Shown: in pieces, positions 22,060 through 30,928 of the stretch
Position numbering within the stretch: position 1 is the stretch's first letter
How the letters are laid out: every line of letters starts with the position of its first letter
Virus record (IMG/VR): IMGVR_UViG_3300047287_000420
Location: 20,286 to 84,285 of that record
Strand: one strand, 5' to 3'
From: a virus
DNA: 64,000 bases
Notes under the pieces: generated by a model
What the model was told of the DNA's origin: nothing
Databases searched by the model: none
Seen by the model: the letters and a program-made list of their open reading frames with translations, nothing else
Made by a program: the position numbers and the translations under genes

Positions 22060-24831
22060 ATGAAGTTCATTTGCTCTGTAAACCTCGGGGTGGTCCCTCA
22101 CCTCCATCCCGAGCTGGGCAAGATCGCTGATGGTGGCAACTTCTCTGCGTTCAACTCGAACTGGGATGCCTGCGAGCTCACCACGGATGAGCTGGCTTCT
22201 GTCTTGGGTCAGCAAGCGGGCCTGTGTGCCTGGCATTTGCAGGACGGTAAACGACAGAGAAACTCAACTGGCGTTATAAAAGCTGGACTGATCATTGTCG
22301 ATATTGATAACCAAGCAGACCATAAAGATCAGGACGGTAACAAAGTACAAAAGCAAGAGCTAACTGTTGAGCAAGCTCTTGAACTTGATATCTGTAAAAA
22401 ATATCTAACGCTCGGGTATTATTCGCCGTCCACGCGGGAAGACTGGCCTCGCTTCCGATTGGTTTTTGGGTTAGAAACTACGGTCATCAATCCAAGTTTC
22501 TACCAGTGGTTCTGTAAGCAGATATATTCTCAGATTCCTGGTTCCGACGTTCGAGCAACAACGGTACCGAATCTTTTTTACGGACCAAAAAATAAAGAAG
22601 CTATCTTTGCAACGCCTGGTAAATACATTCCCAAGGAAAAAATCTCGGAAGCCATCAGGGCATTTGCGGCACTGCCTCCAGATGAAACTGATCTAGGTGG
22701 GGATCCCTCTGAGTTTTTAAATAAGGTAACCATCCGAGAAAACGGGATGGATCTGGAGAGGCTCGTGTCAAACACGGTCCGGTCCGTGCTGGAAGGAGAG
22801 GAGGTCGGAGATCGCAGCTCCACCATGGCTGCTGTTTTCAAGGAACTTTTAGGGTGGTCGAACTGGTGTGAGTCAAATAAAATCGCTTTATGCGTTTCAC
22901 CCTTGACAGTGGCGCATCGTGCGTTCTATAACATATATGGTTACCCGCACGACATCGATGGCAAGTTCGATCGAATCCTCAACTCCATCCGGAATCCAGA
23001 GGAATTACTACCTGCCGTAGCCCTGGCGTCGGAGCTTGGAGAGCTCGGCACTTGGAAAAAGATCAGGCGTATCAGCCGATCTGTTTTTGATACACACGCT
23101 TCTGATGAAGTCAAAGAAGCACTAGCTCAAGCAAAACGAGAAGCAGCTGTAAACGCTGTGCTCGATATGTCTGAGTTTGATCTCAGTACACCTGAGGTAA
23201 CAACATCAAAATCAACAACAAAAACTAAACAGAAAACTGAAGACATGAACACTCCTTCCACGCCCACGCAGCTTGTAAACCTTCAAGGTGGGACTAAAAA
23301 CAGAGAATTCTCTGAGAACGATGTTGCTGACATCATCGTCACCAACCAGGGAGATCAATTTATATACGACAGCTATTTAGATCAGTTCTATCATTACGAT
23401 GAAGATCAAGACATCTGGTATCACCAGGATGAGCAGCACATTAAGCGCAGAATCGTAAAAGCTCTTGATTCGTTCGTGACTGCTGGTGTGCTCTCAAAGT
23501 ACAACGCGGCCATGATCAACAGCGTGTTCTCGATCCTGAAAGCCAAGCTGCTCCGTTCAGCTGATGGAGGTCGTCGCAGTATCTGGACAAAAGCCCGTGG
23601 CTACATTCCTTTCCGAAACGGTGTACTAGATACAACGACTCTGGAGTTTGAAGAAGGTCGGCATAAAGAGCTTTATCTGCGTCACAAACTACCCTATGAG
23701 TACGATGCTAAAGCTCAGTGTCCTGAGTTTATGCGCTGGATCACTTCTGCGCTGGATAAAGGGCAAGAAGTTTTAATCCAGGCTTTCGCGCGAGCACTCC
23801 TGACTGGCTACACAGCTGGTGAGAGATTCCTGCATTTGGTTGGCCCTGGCGGTACAGGCAAGTCAACGATGCAGCAGCTCATGGTGGCTCTCGCTGGTTT
23901 CCACGGCACTCACACGTCGAGCTTGGAGGTCATTGAAACTAATAAATTTGAAAGCTACAACCTGATCGGAAAGAAGCTTCTGCTCCTGACTGATGAATCC
24001 AACTACAACCGGCGGATGGACGTCCTCAAGAAGCTGACGTCAGCTTCGGACACACTGCGTGCAGAAAGAAAGTATGGAAAAGAAATCATCAGCTTTAAAC
24101 CTGAATGTTTAGTCTGTATCGCAAGTAACGAGCACATCACATCAAACGATTCGAGTAGCGGCCTGGAGCGTCGGCGCTTAACAATCGTTATGGATAAGGT
24201 CGTAGATCCCAGTCTGCGTAAAGAACTTATCAGCGTCTTCGACGATCGCATCGAAGGGGCCTTTGTTCCGGAGATGAGCGGCATTGTCACGTGGGCTTTA
24301 TCAATGCCTTACGCAACGATGAAGGATGTTCTGGCGAATCCCACGAAGCACGTTCCGTCGCTCAATAAAACAAACATCGAAGCACTCCTCTTCAACAATC
24401 AGTTTGTTGCGTGGCTGCACGATTGCTGCCTGTACGCACCCAACAGCATCGCCCCTGTGGGACAAGGTGCACGGAAGCCAAACACTGATGAAGCGGAAAA
24501 GGGTATGTATGTAGCTAATGCTTACGGTGCTCTCTATCCGAGCTATGCCAACTTCTGCAAATCATGTGGCTACAAGCCCGCCGCAAAACATCGTTTTGTT
24601 GAACGGACTAAAGAAGCTATGACGAACATTCTGAAAATACCAAACGTAAAAGTAGTGTTAAATGACGGCATTCCTGGTATAAAGGGGCTTCGGATCAAAG
24701 CTTTTGACTTACAATCCGATCGCGCAGCTAAAGGACCTGATCGACTGCCCTCACCCGTGGAGTTCGCTCAGGACATGAACAGCACTCGTTGGGACACAGC
24801 TTTCCAAAAACATGACCCGGTCAAACCCTAA
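22060..24831 (+). CDS. Primase-helicase fusion (AEP-like primase and SF3 helicase)
   Basis: 923 residues. The N-terminal half resembles phage/plasmid primases: GLIIVDIDNQ near residue 78 carries a D-x-D metal site, and YSPSTREDWPRFRLVF follows near 130. The C-terminal half is a D5-type superfamily 3 helicase: Walker A HLVGPGGTGKSTMQQL near 594, Walker B LLLLTDES near 645, sensor region VCIASNEHITSND near 685, then LERRRLTIVMDK. A threonine-rich linker separates the halves near 390. It would open and prime the replication fork for the phage polymerase. Confidence 0.92.
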   Translation: MKFICSVNLGVVPHLHPELGKIADGGNFSAFNSNWDACELTTDELASVLGQQAGLCAWHLQDGKRQRNSTGVIKAGLIIVDIDNQADHKDQDGNKVQKQELTVEQALELDICKKYLTLGYYSPSTREDWPRFRLVFGLETTVINPSFYQWFCKQIYSQIPGSDVRATTVPNLFYGPKNKEAIFATPGKYIPKEKISEAIRAFAALPPDETDLGGDPSEFLNKVTIRENGMDLERLVSNTVRSVLEGEEVGDRSSTMAAVFKELLGWSNWCESNKIALCVSPLTVAHRAFYNIYGYPHDIDGKFDRILNSIRNPEELLPAVALASELGELGTWKKIRRISRSVFDTHASDEVKEALAQAKREAAVNAVLDMSEFDLSTPEVTTSKSTTKTKQKTEDMNTPSTPTQLVNLQGGTKNREFSENDVADIIVTNQGDQFIYDSYLDQFYHYDEDQDIWYHQDEQHIKRRIVKALDSFVTAGVLSKYNAAMINSVFSILKAKLLRSADGGRRSIWTKARGYIPFRNGVLDTTTLEFEEGRHKELYLRHKLPYEYDAKAQCPEFMRWITSALDKGQEVLIQAFARALLTGYTAGERFLHLVGPGGTGKSTMQQLMVALAGFHGTHTSSLEVIETNKFESYNLIGKKLLLLTDESNYNRRMDVLKKLTSASDTLRAERKYGKEIISFKPECLVCIASNEHITSNDSSSGLERRRLTIVMDKVVDPSLRKELISVFDDRIEGAFVPEMSGIVTWALSMPYATMKDVLANPTKHVPSLNKTNIEALLFNNQFVAWLHDCCLYAPNSIAPVGQGARKPNTDEAEKGMYVANAYGALYPSYANFCKSCGYKPAAKHRFVERTKEAMTNILKIPNVKVVLNDGIPGIKGLRIKAFDLQSDRAAKGPDRLPSPVEFAQDMNSTRWDTAFQKHDPVKP

Positions 24832-25381
24832 TCTGGCGATCGCCCTGGCTGCTACTGCTGCAGTTGGGATTACCACAGCGATCACGGCTCCTCAGTTTGT
24901 CGGAGCTTCTCTGGCTTTTGCTGGTGGTTTAATCGGCGGTGCTGGGCTGGGGCGCGAACGTGTGCTCCGCAAGCAACGTACTGACGAAGTTGCAACACGA
25001 GTGACGTCTTGCTTCACTGCCTTGTACGAAGCAAATCGAGGGGTCGTTGATCCTGCTCAGCTTGGACTTCTCGCAAACATCCCTGGAGATCGAGCTCACG
25101 CATTCTTGAACGATCTGGCTGAAACCACGAACGGTCAAAAAATTACAGTACGGCAGGGTGGCGGCGTTATCTTTGCTTTCCCGCATTCCCAATCAGCACT
25201 CGATGAGCTGACTGCGAATGCCCGGAAGTGGGCAGAGGCACAAACACAACAGCTGGCTGCGGAGTTAAACCAACACAAACAAGCTCTGCAGTACATGCAA
25301 CTTCAACAGGCAGCGGCAACAGCTCCTAAGTCTCCAGCTCCCATTAGTGAAATAAGTCCTTGGGAGAATGTAAATCCTTAA
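24812..25381 (+). CDS. Membrane protein with C-terminal coiled coil
   Basis: 189 residues, overlapping the helicase gene by 20 nt. Two hydrophobic stretches at about residues 7-27 and 28-50 (FVGASLAFAGGLIGGAGLG) suggest a membrane hairpin. A middle segment (LGLLANIPGDRAHAFLNDLA) could be a winged helix, and the end is Gln/Ala-rich coiled coil. It might tether the replication complex to the membrane; that is a guess. Confidence 0.7.
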   Translation: MTRSNPNLAIALAATAAVGITTAITAPQFVGASLAFAGGLIGGAGLGRERVLRKQRTDEVATRVTSCFTALYEANRGVVDPAQLGLLANIPGDRAHAFLNDLAETTNGQKITVRQGGGVIFAFPHSQSALDELTANARKWAEAQTQQLAAELNQHKQALQYMQLQQAAATAPKSPAPISEISPWENVNP

Positions 25382-25482
25382 AACCACTAACATTTTTGTG
25401 CAGAGCGGATCTGACAAACACATTTTTTTGAAAACAAACTTGTTTTTAGACATACCCTTAGCTCTACACACTTCTCTTTCTC

Positions 25483-25737
25483 ATGACTGACTCTCGCTAC
25501 CCGTACACATACTCTTGCGATTTCATCAGAAGCCTTGGCCCCGTCTCAACTGGCGGAGTTGTCTTGAGCCGCTCCGACGCTTCGCAGATCCGCCAAGGCA
25601 TTGCCAAGGCTTTGGGCATTGAAGACGACGAGTTAGCACGCAAACTGGCTGATGCGCAGCTTGAGAACCAATCCGACCCTGCAGAAGCGAAGCGCCAGGC
25701 AGAGCGTCTTCTTCTTGCTTGCGGGTACACCCAGTAG
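25483..25737 (+). CDS. Conserved cyanophage-type hypothetical protein
   Basis: 84 residues. The opening DSRYPYTYSCDFIRSLGP and the segment LSRSDASQIRQGIAKALGI resemble, from memory, small proteins of marine Synechococcus phages. Function unknown. The 101-nt gap before it is A/T-rich with the weak hairpin AAAACA-AACT-TGTTTT but no clear promoter. Confidence 0.75.
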   Translation: MTDSRYPYTYSCDFIRSLGPVSTGGVVLSRSDASQIRQGIAKALGIEDDELARKLADAQLENQSDPAEAKRQAERLLLACGYTQ

Positions 25738-25751
25738 TCAACATCACTTCT

Positions 25752-25949
25752 ATGACCGAACTTTCACCCGCCGCTGAAGCCGTCCTCGATGCGGCGTTGC
25801 CTCACGTGGTTCACCGCTACTCCGTCGCCGCCGCCCTGCGTGCTGCTGCGGATCAAGGAGAGATTTTATTTGATGCGTATGACAGCCCGGTCCAGGCTGT
25901 GACTGTCGATGATCTCCTGGCCATCGCTGACGAGCTTGAAGCCCAGTAG
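25752..25949 (+). CDS. Conserved picocyanobacterial-type small protein
   Basis: 65 residues from ATG 25752. The pattern LSPAAEAVLDAAL ... AAALRAAADQ ... LLAIADELEA is one I associate with many small open reading frames in marine picocyanobacteria. It is paralogous in layout to the gene at 26104. Function unknown. Confidence 0.7.
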   Translation: MTELSPAAEAVLDAALPHVVHRYSVAAALRAAADQGEILFDAYDSPVQAVTVDDLLAIADELEAQ

Positions 25950-26015
25950 TCCGATCAACTAACCATTTTGTTGGTGTCACCAAAAAGGTCCCCTGCTACA
26001 CTCAATCTCGATAGA

Positions 26016-26060
26016 GCCTGAGCCCCTGTTCCGTCCTTATGAGGCGGTTCACGCTCAGGC
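26016..26060 (+). ncRNA. Structured leader RNA element
   Basis: GCCTGAGC (26016-26023) and GCTCAGGC (26053-26060) form a perfect eight-pair stem. Inside, CCG-T-CCT and AGG-CGG (26031-26047) form a second stem with a TATG loop. The element lies in the 154-nt gap before the gene at 26104, about 15 nt after a TACACT that could be a -10. It may be a leader that controls the next gene or a small RNA. Confidence 0.5.
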
Positions 26061-26103
26061 CATCAACAATCTCAATGTTTACCGTTTATAAAGAACTCAA
26101 CTA

Positions 26104-26349
26104 ATGGCAAAAGGACTTTCAGCTGACGCATACGCTGTAATCAAAAAAGCTCATGAAGTTGATTGGTGCAATAAAAAGGCTATAGCTGCTGTCCTCCGAG
26201 AAGTGGCTTACAGGCTGAGCTTCGGCCACGCCACAGGTGACGGAATCATCTGCGAAGACGATCTGCGAGCCTTGGCTAATGAACTTGATTCTTACGAAGA
26301 GCTAATTGACGTAACCCCAGTAAACAAAGCTACTGAGGAAGATACCTAA
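26104..26349 (+). CDS. Small protein paralogous to the gene at 25752
   Basis: 81 residues. LSADAYAVIKKAH, AIAAVLREVAYRL and EDDLRALANELDS follow the same order as in the gene at 25752, suggesting duplication. It has a long, structured leader. Its last 20 nt overlap the 3' end of thyX on the other strand. Confidence 0.7.
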   Translation: MAKGLSADAYAVIKKAHEVDWCNKKAIAAVLREVAYRLSFGHATGDGIICEDDLRALANELDSYEELIDVTPVNKATEEDT

Positions 26350-27028
26350 GGAAATCCCAACCCTTAAGGGATGGATCTTCGGACGCCCTAACTGCTTTCA
26401 CAACAGTAGGAAGCTCGCGGGCAAGGCGGTAACCAATCGATCTAGCAATCTGGCGGTGCTCAGCCTGAGTATCATCCTTGCCGCGTAAACCAACATAATG
26501 CAGGAAACTACGCACAGTGCCACTCATGTGCATACGAGTGGGTGTGTACAAGGGCAAAACATTCCTTGCGCACTCACGGGCCACGCCGGCATCGAGCATC
26601 TCCTTATACAGCCCCTGGATCTGATTATCGACGATCTCAAGTCGCTCCCAGAACGACTCGCACATATAAACCGGCAGCCGGTCCACGCTGCTCTGACGGT
26701 TCTTAGAAGCTTGGAACCTCAGCTCAAACTGAAAGGGTTTCTCTTCTAAATCGAGTGTTTCGTTAGGCTCACAGTAACGCTGAGACAGTTCTTGAAATAC
26801 AAAGCTCCTGTGCCTCAAGACTTGAGGTGAGATAGCTCGAGTTGTACTGATCTCAAAGCTGGCCGAAGCTTGCTCGAATACACTATGATGTCCATGTTTG
26901 ATACAGTATACTAAAAGTTTTTCATACTCTTCACGATCAGGGTTTTTTGTGGAAACTCTAGCGTGTCGCGCAATTACTCGTTCTGCTTCTGGAGTTATCC
27001 AATCTAATTGAGCAGTATGGAGTTGCAT
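26330..27028 (-). CDS. thyX: Flavin-dependent thymidylate synthase
   Basis: 232 residues. The ThyX signature RHRSFVFQELSQRY at residues 72-85 fits RHR-x7-S, and GHHSVFEQASASFEI just before it is typical. ThyX makes dTMP from dUMP using reduced FAD and methylenetetrahydrofolate. With the dCTP deaminase at 8.1 kb it completes a phage route to dTMP. It is the last gene of the minus-strand block and converges with the small plus-strand gene. Confidence 0.93.
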   Translation of the reverse strand: MQLHTAQLDWITPEAERVIARHARVSTKNPDREEYEKLLVYCIKHGHHSVFEQASASFEISTTRAISPQVLRHRSFVFQELSQRYCEPNETLDLEEKPFQFELRFQASKNRQSSVDRLPVYMCESFWERLEIVDNQIQGLYKEMLDAGVARECARNVLPLYTPTRMHMSGTVRSFLHYVGLRGKDDTQAEHRQIARSIGYRLARELPTVVKAVRASEDPSLKGWDFLRYLPQ

Positions 27029-27053
27029 GAGTTGTTTGTACAGATGTGTGGGT

Positions 27054-27629
27054 CTATTGTAGTGCGTCTATATCGATCCAGTTAGCATCCCAAGCGTCTT
27101 CGGAAAAATATTGAAGCACACCTGCCCACCGGGCTTCGGCCGCTTCCCGAAGAGTCAAATATGTCCCTAAATGATATGTAATACGATTTACTTTTATAGT
27201 AACTTTGTACCTCTTCTCTCTTTTATTCCAATACACACCGCGCACACCAGTCTTATTATTTTTATTGTGTTTTCTATTTTGCATTTGTATACCTTTTGTA
27301 GAAACTCTTAAATTGTCTAGCGCGTTATATAACGAGTTAACGTTTATGTGATCTATCTCAAGAGGGTATGAATCAATTTTATTAGACATAAAATAAATAA
27401 CTCGTGCGACATTTAATCTTTTATTGTCTGCGGTTACGTACCACTTAGCATGTCCGTGGGCGTTAGTACTTATAGACCCAGCCCAATCCCCTGCTTTTAT
27501 TCGATTACTTGTACTAACTCTCCATTTCAAGCCTGATTCTTTATCAACTTTCAAAAGGCAAGGTCGAGAAACTTTAAAAAGCTCGTGACATCTCTCGTAA
27601 CTAATGCCTAGAGGCTTGATACCTGCCAT
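27054..27629 (-). CDS. HNH homing endonuclease with AP2 domain
   Basis: 191 residues. An HNH_3-type core (YPLEIDHINVNSLYNALDNL near residues 91-110) is followed by an AP2/ERF-type DNA-binding domain (TGVRGVYWNKREKRYKVTI near 127-146, then HLGTYLTLREAAEARW). This pairing is typical of free-standing phage homing endonucleases. The gene is visibly more A/T-rich than its neighbours, a sign of transfer, and lies just upstream of thyX. Confidence 0.88.
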   Translation of the reverse strand: MAGIKPLGISYERCHELFKVSRPCLLKVDKESGLKWRVSTSNRIKAGDWAGSISTNAHGHAKWYVTADNKRLNVARVIYFMSNKIDSYPLEIDHINVNSLYNALDNLRVSTKGIQMQNRKHNKNNKTGVRGVYWNKREKRYKVTIKVNRITYHLGTYLTLREAAEARWAGVLQYFSEDAWDANWIDIDALQ

Positions 27630-27659
27630 CTAAAGCCTGCAAGAAGCAGTTCGACTATA

Positions 27660-27800
27660 TCAGCTCTTAGGAAAAGCCTGTTGATACCTGAGACGAGCAG
27701 TAATCTCGCTCGGGTTCGATACCATTCGAGCGAGGTCAGCAGGTCCCAAACCGAGACGCATCCCAGCCATGCGAACCTTATCAGCATCCTGGTGCATCAT
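27660..27800 (-). CDS. Hypothetical small protein (46 aa)
   Basis: 46 residues from ATG 27800, which overlaps the stop of the gene before it as ATGA. Reads MMHQDADKVRMAGMRLGLGP, then PADLARMVSNPSEI. Coupling and sensible composition support it. Function unknown, perhaps a virion peptide. Confidence 0.6.
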   Translation of the reverse strand: MMHQDADKVRMAGMRLGLGPADLARMVSNPSEITARLRYQQAFPKS

Positions 27801-28312
27801 TTTTTAATTTTGACAGGGAGCTGAAGAGGTAAGGTTCCTGCTGTGTTGAGATTCTGCGGGATCATCGCCATCGTCGGATCCATCGCATTCAGGAAGTTCT
27901 GCTGCGGAACCGTCGTCAGAATCTTCAACTTATTACGCATCTCAGGGTTCAAGGTGTTCTGGGTTTTCACCAGGTATTCACCCTTGCTCATATCAGCAGG
28001 CCGCTCCGGGATCACTAAGTTATCCCTGTGGTTGTAACCAGCAGGCCCTGTCAACTGCTGGCTAGGAACGATATTGCTGGCCTGGACATCTGTAGGTCCC
28101 ACGGGCTCCCGTGCGTACTCTCCAATATCGTGCTGATACTGAGAATATACTCGGTTGATGTTGTCTAAACCGGTTGCCCGGTTCAGCTCAATCATCTCAG
28201 GAGTGTTCTGATACAGCGAGGGGTTACCTGTAGCCAAGCTACCGAGTGGTTTCACTCGAGCAGCCATAGGGCCTAAGCCACCGGGGCGCTGTAAGAAGTT
28301 TTGGCCGTTCAT
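27797..28312 (-). CDS. Hypothetical protein, probably virion-associated
   Basis: 171 residues, rich in Pro, Asn and Gln, with no membrane segment and little regular structure expected. Composition resembles minor virion proteins elsewhere in this block. Unrecognised. Confidence 0.65.
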   Translation of the reverse strand: MNGQNFLQRPGGLGPMAARVKPLGSLATGNPSLYQNTPEMIELNRATGLDNINRVYSQYQHDIGEYAREPVGPTDVQASNIVPSQQLTGPAGYNHRDNLVIPERPADMSKGEYLVKTQNTLNPEMRNKLKILTTVPQQNFLNAMDPTMAMIPQNLNTAGTLPLQLPVKIKK

Positions 28313-28326
28313 AGTTTTATCTTAGC

Positions 28327-28560
28327 TCAATCAGGTTTCCTAGATCTATTTCTCGAAGCGTCCATTACCCTTAAGTTAGAGGGCGAATTGTTGTGCGGGT
28401 TCCGATCTTTATGGTCGACATCTTTACCATCACCTTTATGGACCCGACCTTCGCGTTCCATAAAGCGCCGCGCTTTATTTCTAGCTGCACGGCGCTTCTT
28501 TACTTTCTCGGTACCATCGTAGTTACGGTACTCTTCCTTATAGTCTCTCTTATACGCCAT
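28327..28560 (-). CDS. Small HNH-type phage protein
   Basis: 77 residues, very basic. KDVDHKDRNPHNNSPSNLRV near residues 47-66 matches the small HNH proteins found in many phages (DH then N and a second HN). The N-terminal half is charged helix. It could be a nicking endonuclease or packaging helper; residues needed for metal binding look partly present. Confidence 0.75.
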   Translation of the reverse strand: MAYKRDYKEEYRNYDGTEKVKKRRAARNKARRFMEREGRVHKGDGKDVDHKDRNPHNNSPSNLRVMDASRNRSRKPD

Positions 28561-28575
28561 CAGCTGACTAAGTTT

Positions 28576-28815
28576 TTACAATTCTAAGCCAGCACGGAAC
28601 AACTCAGCTACTTCCATGCCCCGCATGGTAACCAGGTGCCGAGCAAACTCAGCCAAATCGGACTGAAAACGCTGGAAGAGCCCGGAGTACAGACCGTTAT
28701 TACAGCCATAGAACTCATAAAGCGCATCTAAGAAATCTGCCTTGCTTTGCTCATCAGTAACACTCCAGTTATCCAGAATCTTCTGATAATCGAACTCAGC
28801 GCCGACAGAAACCAT
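28576..28815 (-). CDS. Hypothetical protein
   Basis: 79 residues, helical, acidic. Lies directly downstream of the endolysin gene in the direction of transcription (29 nt). Unrecognised. Confidence 0.65.
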   Translation of the reverse strand: MVSVGAEFDYQKILDNWSVTDEQSKADFLDALYEFYGCNNGLYSGLFQRFQSDLAEFARHLVTMRGMEVAELFRAGLEL

Positions 28816-28844
28816 GGCTCGAGGGAGAGAGTACGAAGTCTACC

Positions 28845-30080
28845 TCAGCTAGCCAGGATTACCCAGCCACTCTTAGGCCCTTCGACAAGGAATCGAGGTC
28901 CCAAGTTTTTCTTGGAATACAAGCGGTACTTCCCATCAGTAGAAACGTAAGACCCACCAATCAGATCGAGATCGCCGAAAGGATCATGCACCCAGAGTTT
29001 CTGGCGGTCTGCGGTGATGCCCACGCAGCAGATCCAGTGGCCGCCTCCAACAGGATTGGAGACCGGACCTTTGTGGAGGATGCCCATCGGAACAGGGATG
29101 CCTCGCTTGAGTTGTTGCTCGACGGTATCCCAGCTCGCATTCTGGACAAACTTAGCGTCGACACCAAAGTGCTTCAGAGTGTCCAGCTGAGCTGTAGCCG
29201 ATGTGGTATCACCGTACTTATACACCTCATTAATGTACTCATCGTCAGTCTCAATTGCGTCAGGATCGAGAGCCGCCAGGAGCATCGCACAACTGCTAGA
29301 GAAGCAGGTGCGCATGGGATCTTTCTTGTTATCTCGTTGAGAGAAGTAGGGAACAACTAGTTTGATCTCACCGTCTGTCTTAGGTGGTGTCTCCTGCGTC
29401 TCTAAGTCGTTAATAATCTTCCAGTGATCCGGGAAGAACCACCATTCAACTTCCGGTTGCTTTTCTAAAAGCACTCGTTGGTGGGCCTCGCCGGCATACA
29501 TCCTGATTTCAGTCCACTGCCACGCGCTGCCCTTAGGGACAAAAAGCTTCTCCTCAGCCTTCAGGGTGCTGGAGTCAACAGGGTGACGCTTGAGCCAAGT
29601 ATCACGCTTCGCAAGGAGAGACTTAGCCAAGAGAGGATGCTTCACCTTCTCTAAGAATAACTTTTTCTCCTCTTCCCGGCGCCTAACCAGGCCAGGGACA
29701 GCTTCATCACTGCCGGCTTTGACCCATCTGGCGAATTCACCTGCTACGACCTTGCGATCAGCTCCATGATTAAGCAGACGCAGCATTGTGCTGTTGACGA
29801 ACGCTGTCGGCCCGACATTAAACGTAAAAGAAACTAGTGCATCATATTCATTCTGATTAAGTTTTACGCTTACAAAACTACTGACTGTCTGCTGCGCACT
29901 CTCGGTGTCGGCCCACAGCAGACGCTCAGCTTCCTCTTCGGTGATGCGCATTCCTGGTTGCACATCAGAACCAGTATGCCCATAGCCGATAGTCAATACA
30001 CCGGCAGGACAGACATAGGCTGTCAGCCGAATACCTTCAAACTTTTTGATTAAATCTATCCCCTTCTGCGAAATACGCAT
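28845..30080 (-). CDS. Two-domain endolysin: GH24 lysozyme plus C39-like peptidase
   Basis: 411 residues. Residues 1-145 are a phage lysozyme of family GH24: E15, C24 and T30 give the E-x8-(D/C)-x5-T pattern in KKFEGIRLTAYVCPAGVLT. Residues about 155-225 look like a linker or wall-binding domain of a cyanobacterial type. Residues 240-411 resemble C39-like cysteine peptidases, with Cys264 in TCFSSSCAM, His348 in GGGHWICC and Asp366 in HDPFGD. It could cut both glycan and peptide parts of the wall. No signal peptide, so a holin is expected. Confidence 0.85.
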   Translation of the reverse strand: MRISQKGIDLIKKFEGIRLTAYVCPAGVLTIGYGHTGSDVQPGMRITEEEAERLLWADTESAQQTVSSFVSVKLNQNEYDALVSFTFNVGPTAFVNSTMLRLLNHGADRKVVAGEFARWVKAGSDEAVPGLVRRREEEKKLFLEKVKHPLLAKSLLAKRDTWLKRHPVDSSTLKAEEKLFVPKGSAWQWTEIRMYAGEAHQRVLLEKQPEVEWWFFPDHWKIINDLETQETPPKTDGEIKLVVPYFSQRDNKKDPMRTCFSSSCAMLLAALDPDAIETDDEYINEVYKYGDTTSATAQLDTLKHFGVDAKFVQNASWDTVEQQLKRGIPVPMGILHKGPVSNPVGGGHWICCVGITADRQKLWVHDPFGDLDLIGGSYVSTDGKYRLYSKKNLGPRFLVEGPKSGWVILAS

Positions 30081-30142
30081 TTGTCAAAATCTGCCTGTAT
30101 TTACTCTGGCAGAGTTTGACAATATGCGGCGTGAAATTTTAA

Positions 30143-30541
30143 TTAAGCGGCTGTAATTGTAACCCGGTACTCAGTCTCACTACGACCGGTACGGAACACA
30201 TAGAGAGTAGCGGTGTCGCCGTTGGTGACGCTATAAGTGAAGCTAGAGCTGCTGCGACGGGTGATCTTAGGGGCCTCAGCTGTGCCTGCCACGGTGCCGT
30301 CAGCTTTATAGACTTCCACTTTTTTCACAGCAAAAGCTTCAGCATCTAAGGTGATAGTCGCGGTGCCAGAGGTACCGAAAGTCAGGCTAAAAACGTCTGC
30401 CAGACCTAAGCCGCCATCACCAGCAAAAGAGCGGTAGTTGCCGATGGTGACGTTATTACCGTTCAGAGTGCGAAACTGGCCAAAACGAGTAATCCCTTCA
30501 GGGGCGACTCCCGTCTCACGATTGAAGGTAACTTCGGCCAT
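30143..30541 (-). CDS. Beta-rich virion protein
   Basis: 132 residues, rich in Thr, Gly and Val with alternating strands (TATITLDAEAFAVKKVEVYK). Looks like an immunoglobulin-like or decoration domain of a virion protein. Divergent from the plus-strand gene at 30581 across 39 nt. Confidence 0.65.
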   Translation of the reverse strand: MAEVTFNRETGVAPEGITRFGQFRTLNGNNVTIGNYRSFAGDGGLGLADVFSLTFGTSGTATITLDAEAFAVKKVEVYKADGTVAGTAEAPKITRRSSSSFTYSVTNGDTATLYVFRTGRSETEYRVTITAA

Positions 30542-30580
30542 GGCTAAATTGGAGACACCTCGATATAAAGATTCTAAGGT

Positions 30581-30928
30581 ATGTATAACAAAGTAAACGC
30601 ACTTATCTACGAGCTGATTACCTTCTTATGTAGGTTTTATCCACTAAAACAAAAACCTTGGATCAGACGAATACTGGATTACTGCCGCCCAGATTGGGCT
30701 GCTTTTAGAGCTGAAGTTGCGATTAAAGAAGTCGACAAGCAAGTAGAAGCGCTCCACGAAGCGTGGGATAAGGAAGAAAAAGAAAAACAGAAGCCTATCT
30801 ACACCGAACTTCCGCCAGACGGAACTAAGGCGCAAGAGCTCTTAGGTGGTGAGATGCGACTCAGCGCCCCTTGGACTGTTGAGACTTCTGATAAGACTGA
30901 GCCTTCTTCTTCGCACGAACGCAATTAG
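30581..30928 (+). CDS. Hypothetical plus-strand protein
   Basis: 115 residues, Trp/Arg-rich start and a charged coiled coil (VDKQVEALHEAWDKEEKEKQ). It is alone on this strand inside the minus block. Its last 68 nt overlap the small minus gene 30861-31001. Unrecognised; reality is likely but not certain. Confidence 0.55.
   Translation: MYNKVNALIYELITFLCRFYPLKQKPWIRRILDYCRPDWAAFRAEVAIKEVDKQVEALHEAWDKEEKEKQKPIYTELPPDGTKAQELLGGEMRLSAPWTVETSDKTEPSSSHERN

Noticed and set aside
28986-29360. 124-codon plus frame opposite the endolysin
   Set aside because: The minus strand encodes complete catalytic motifs; the plus frame has none.
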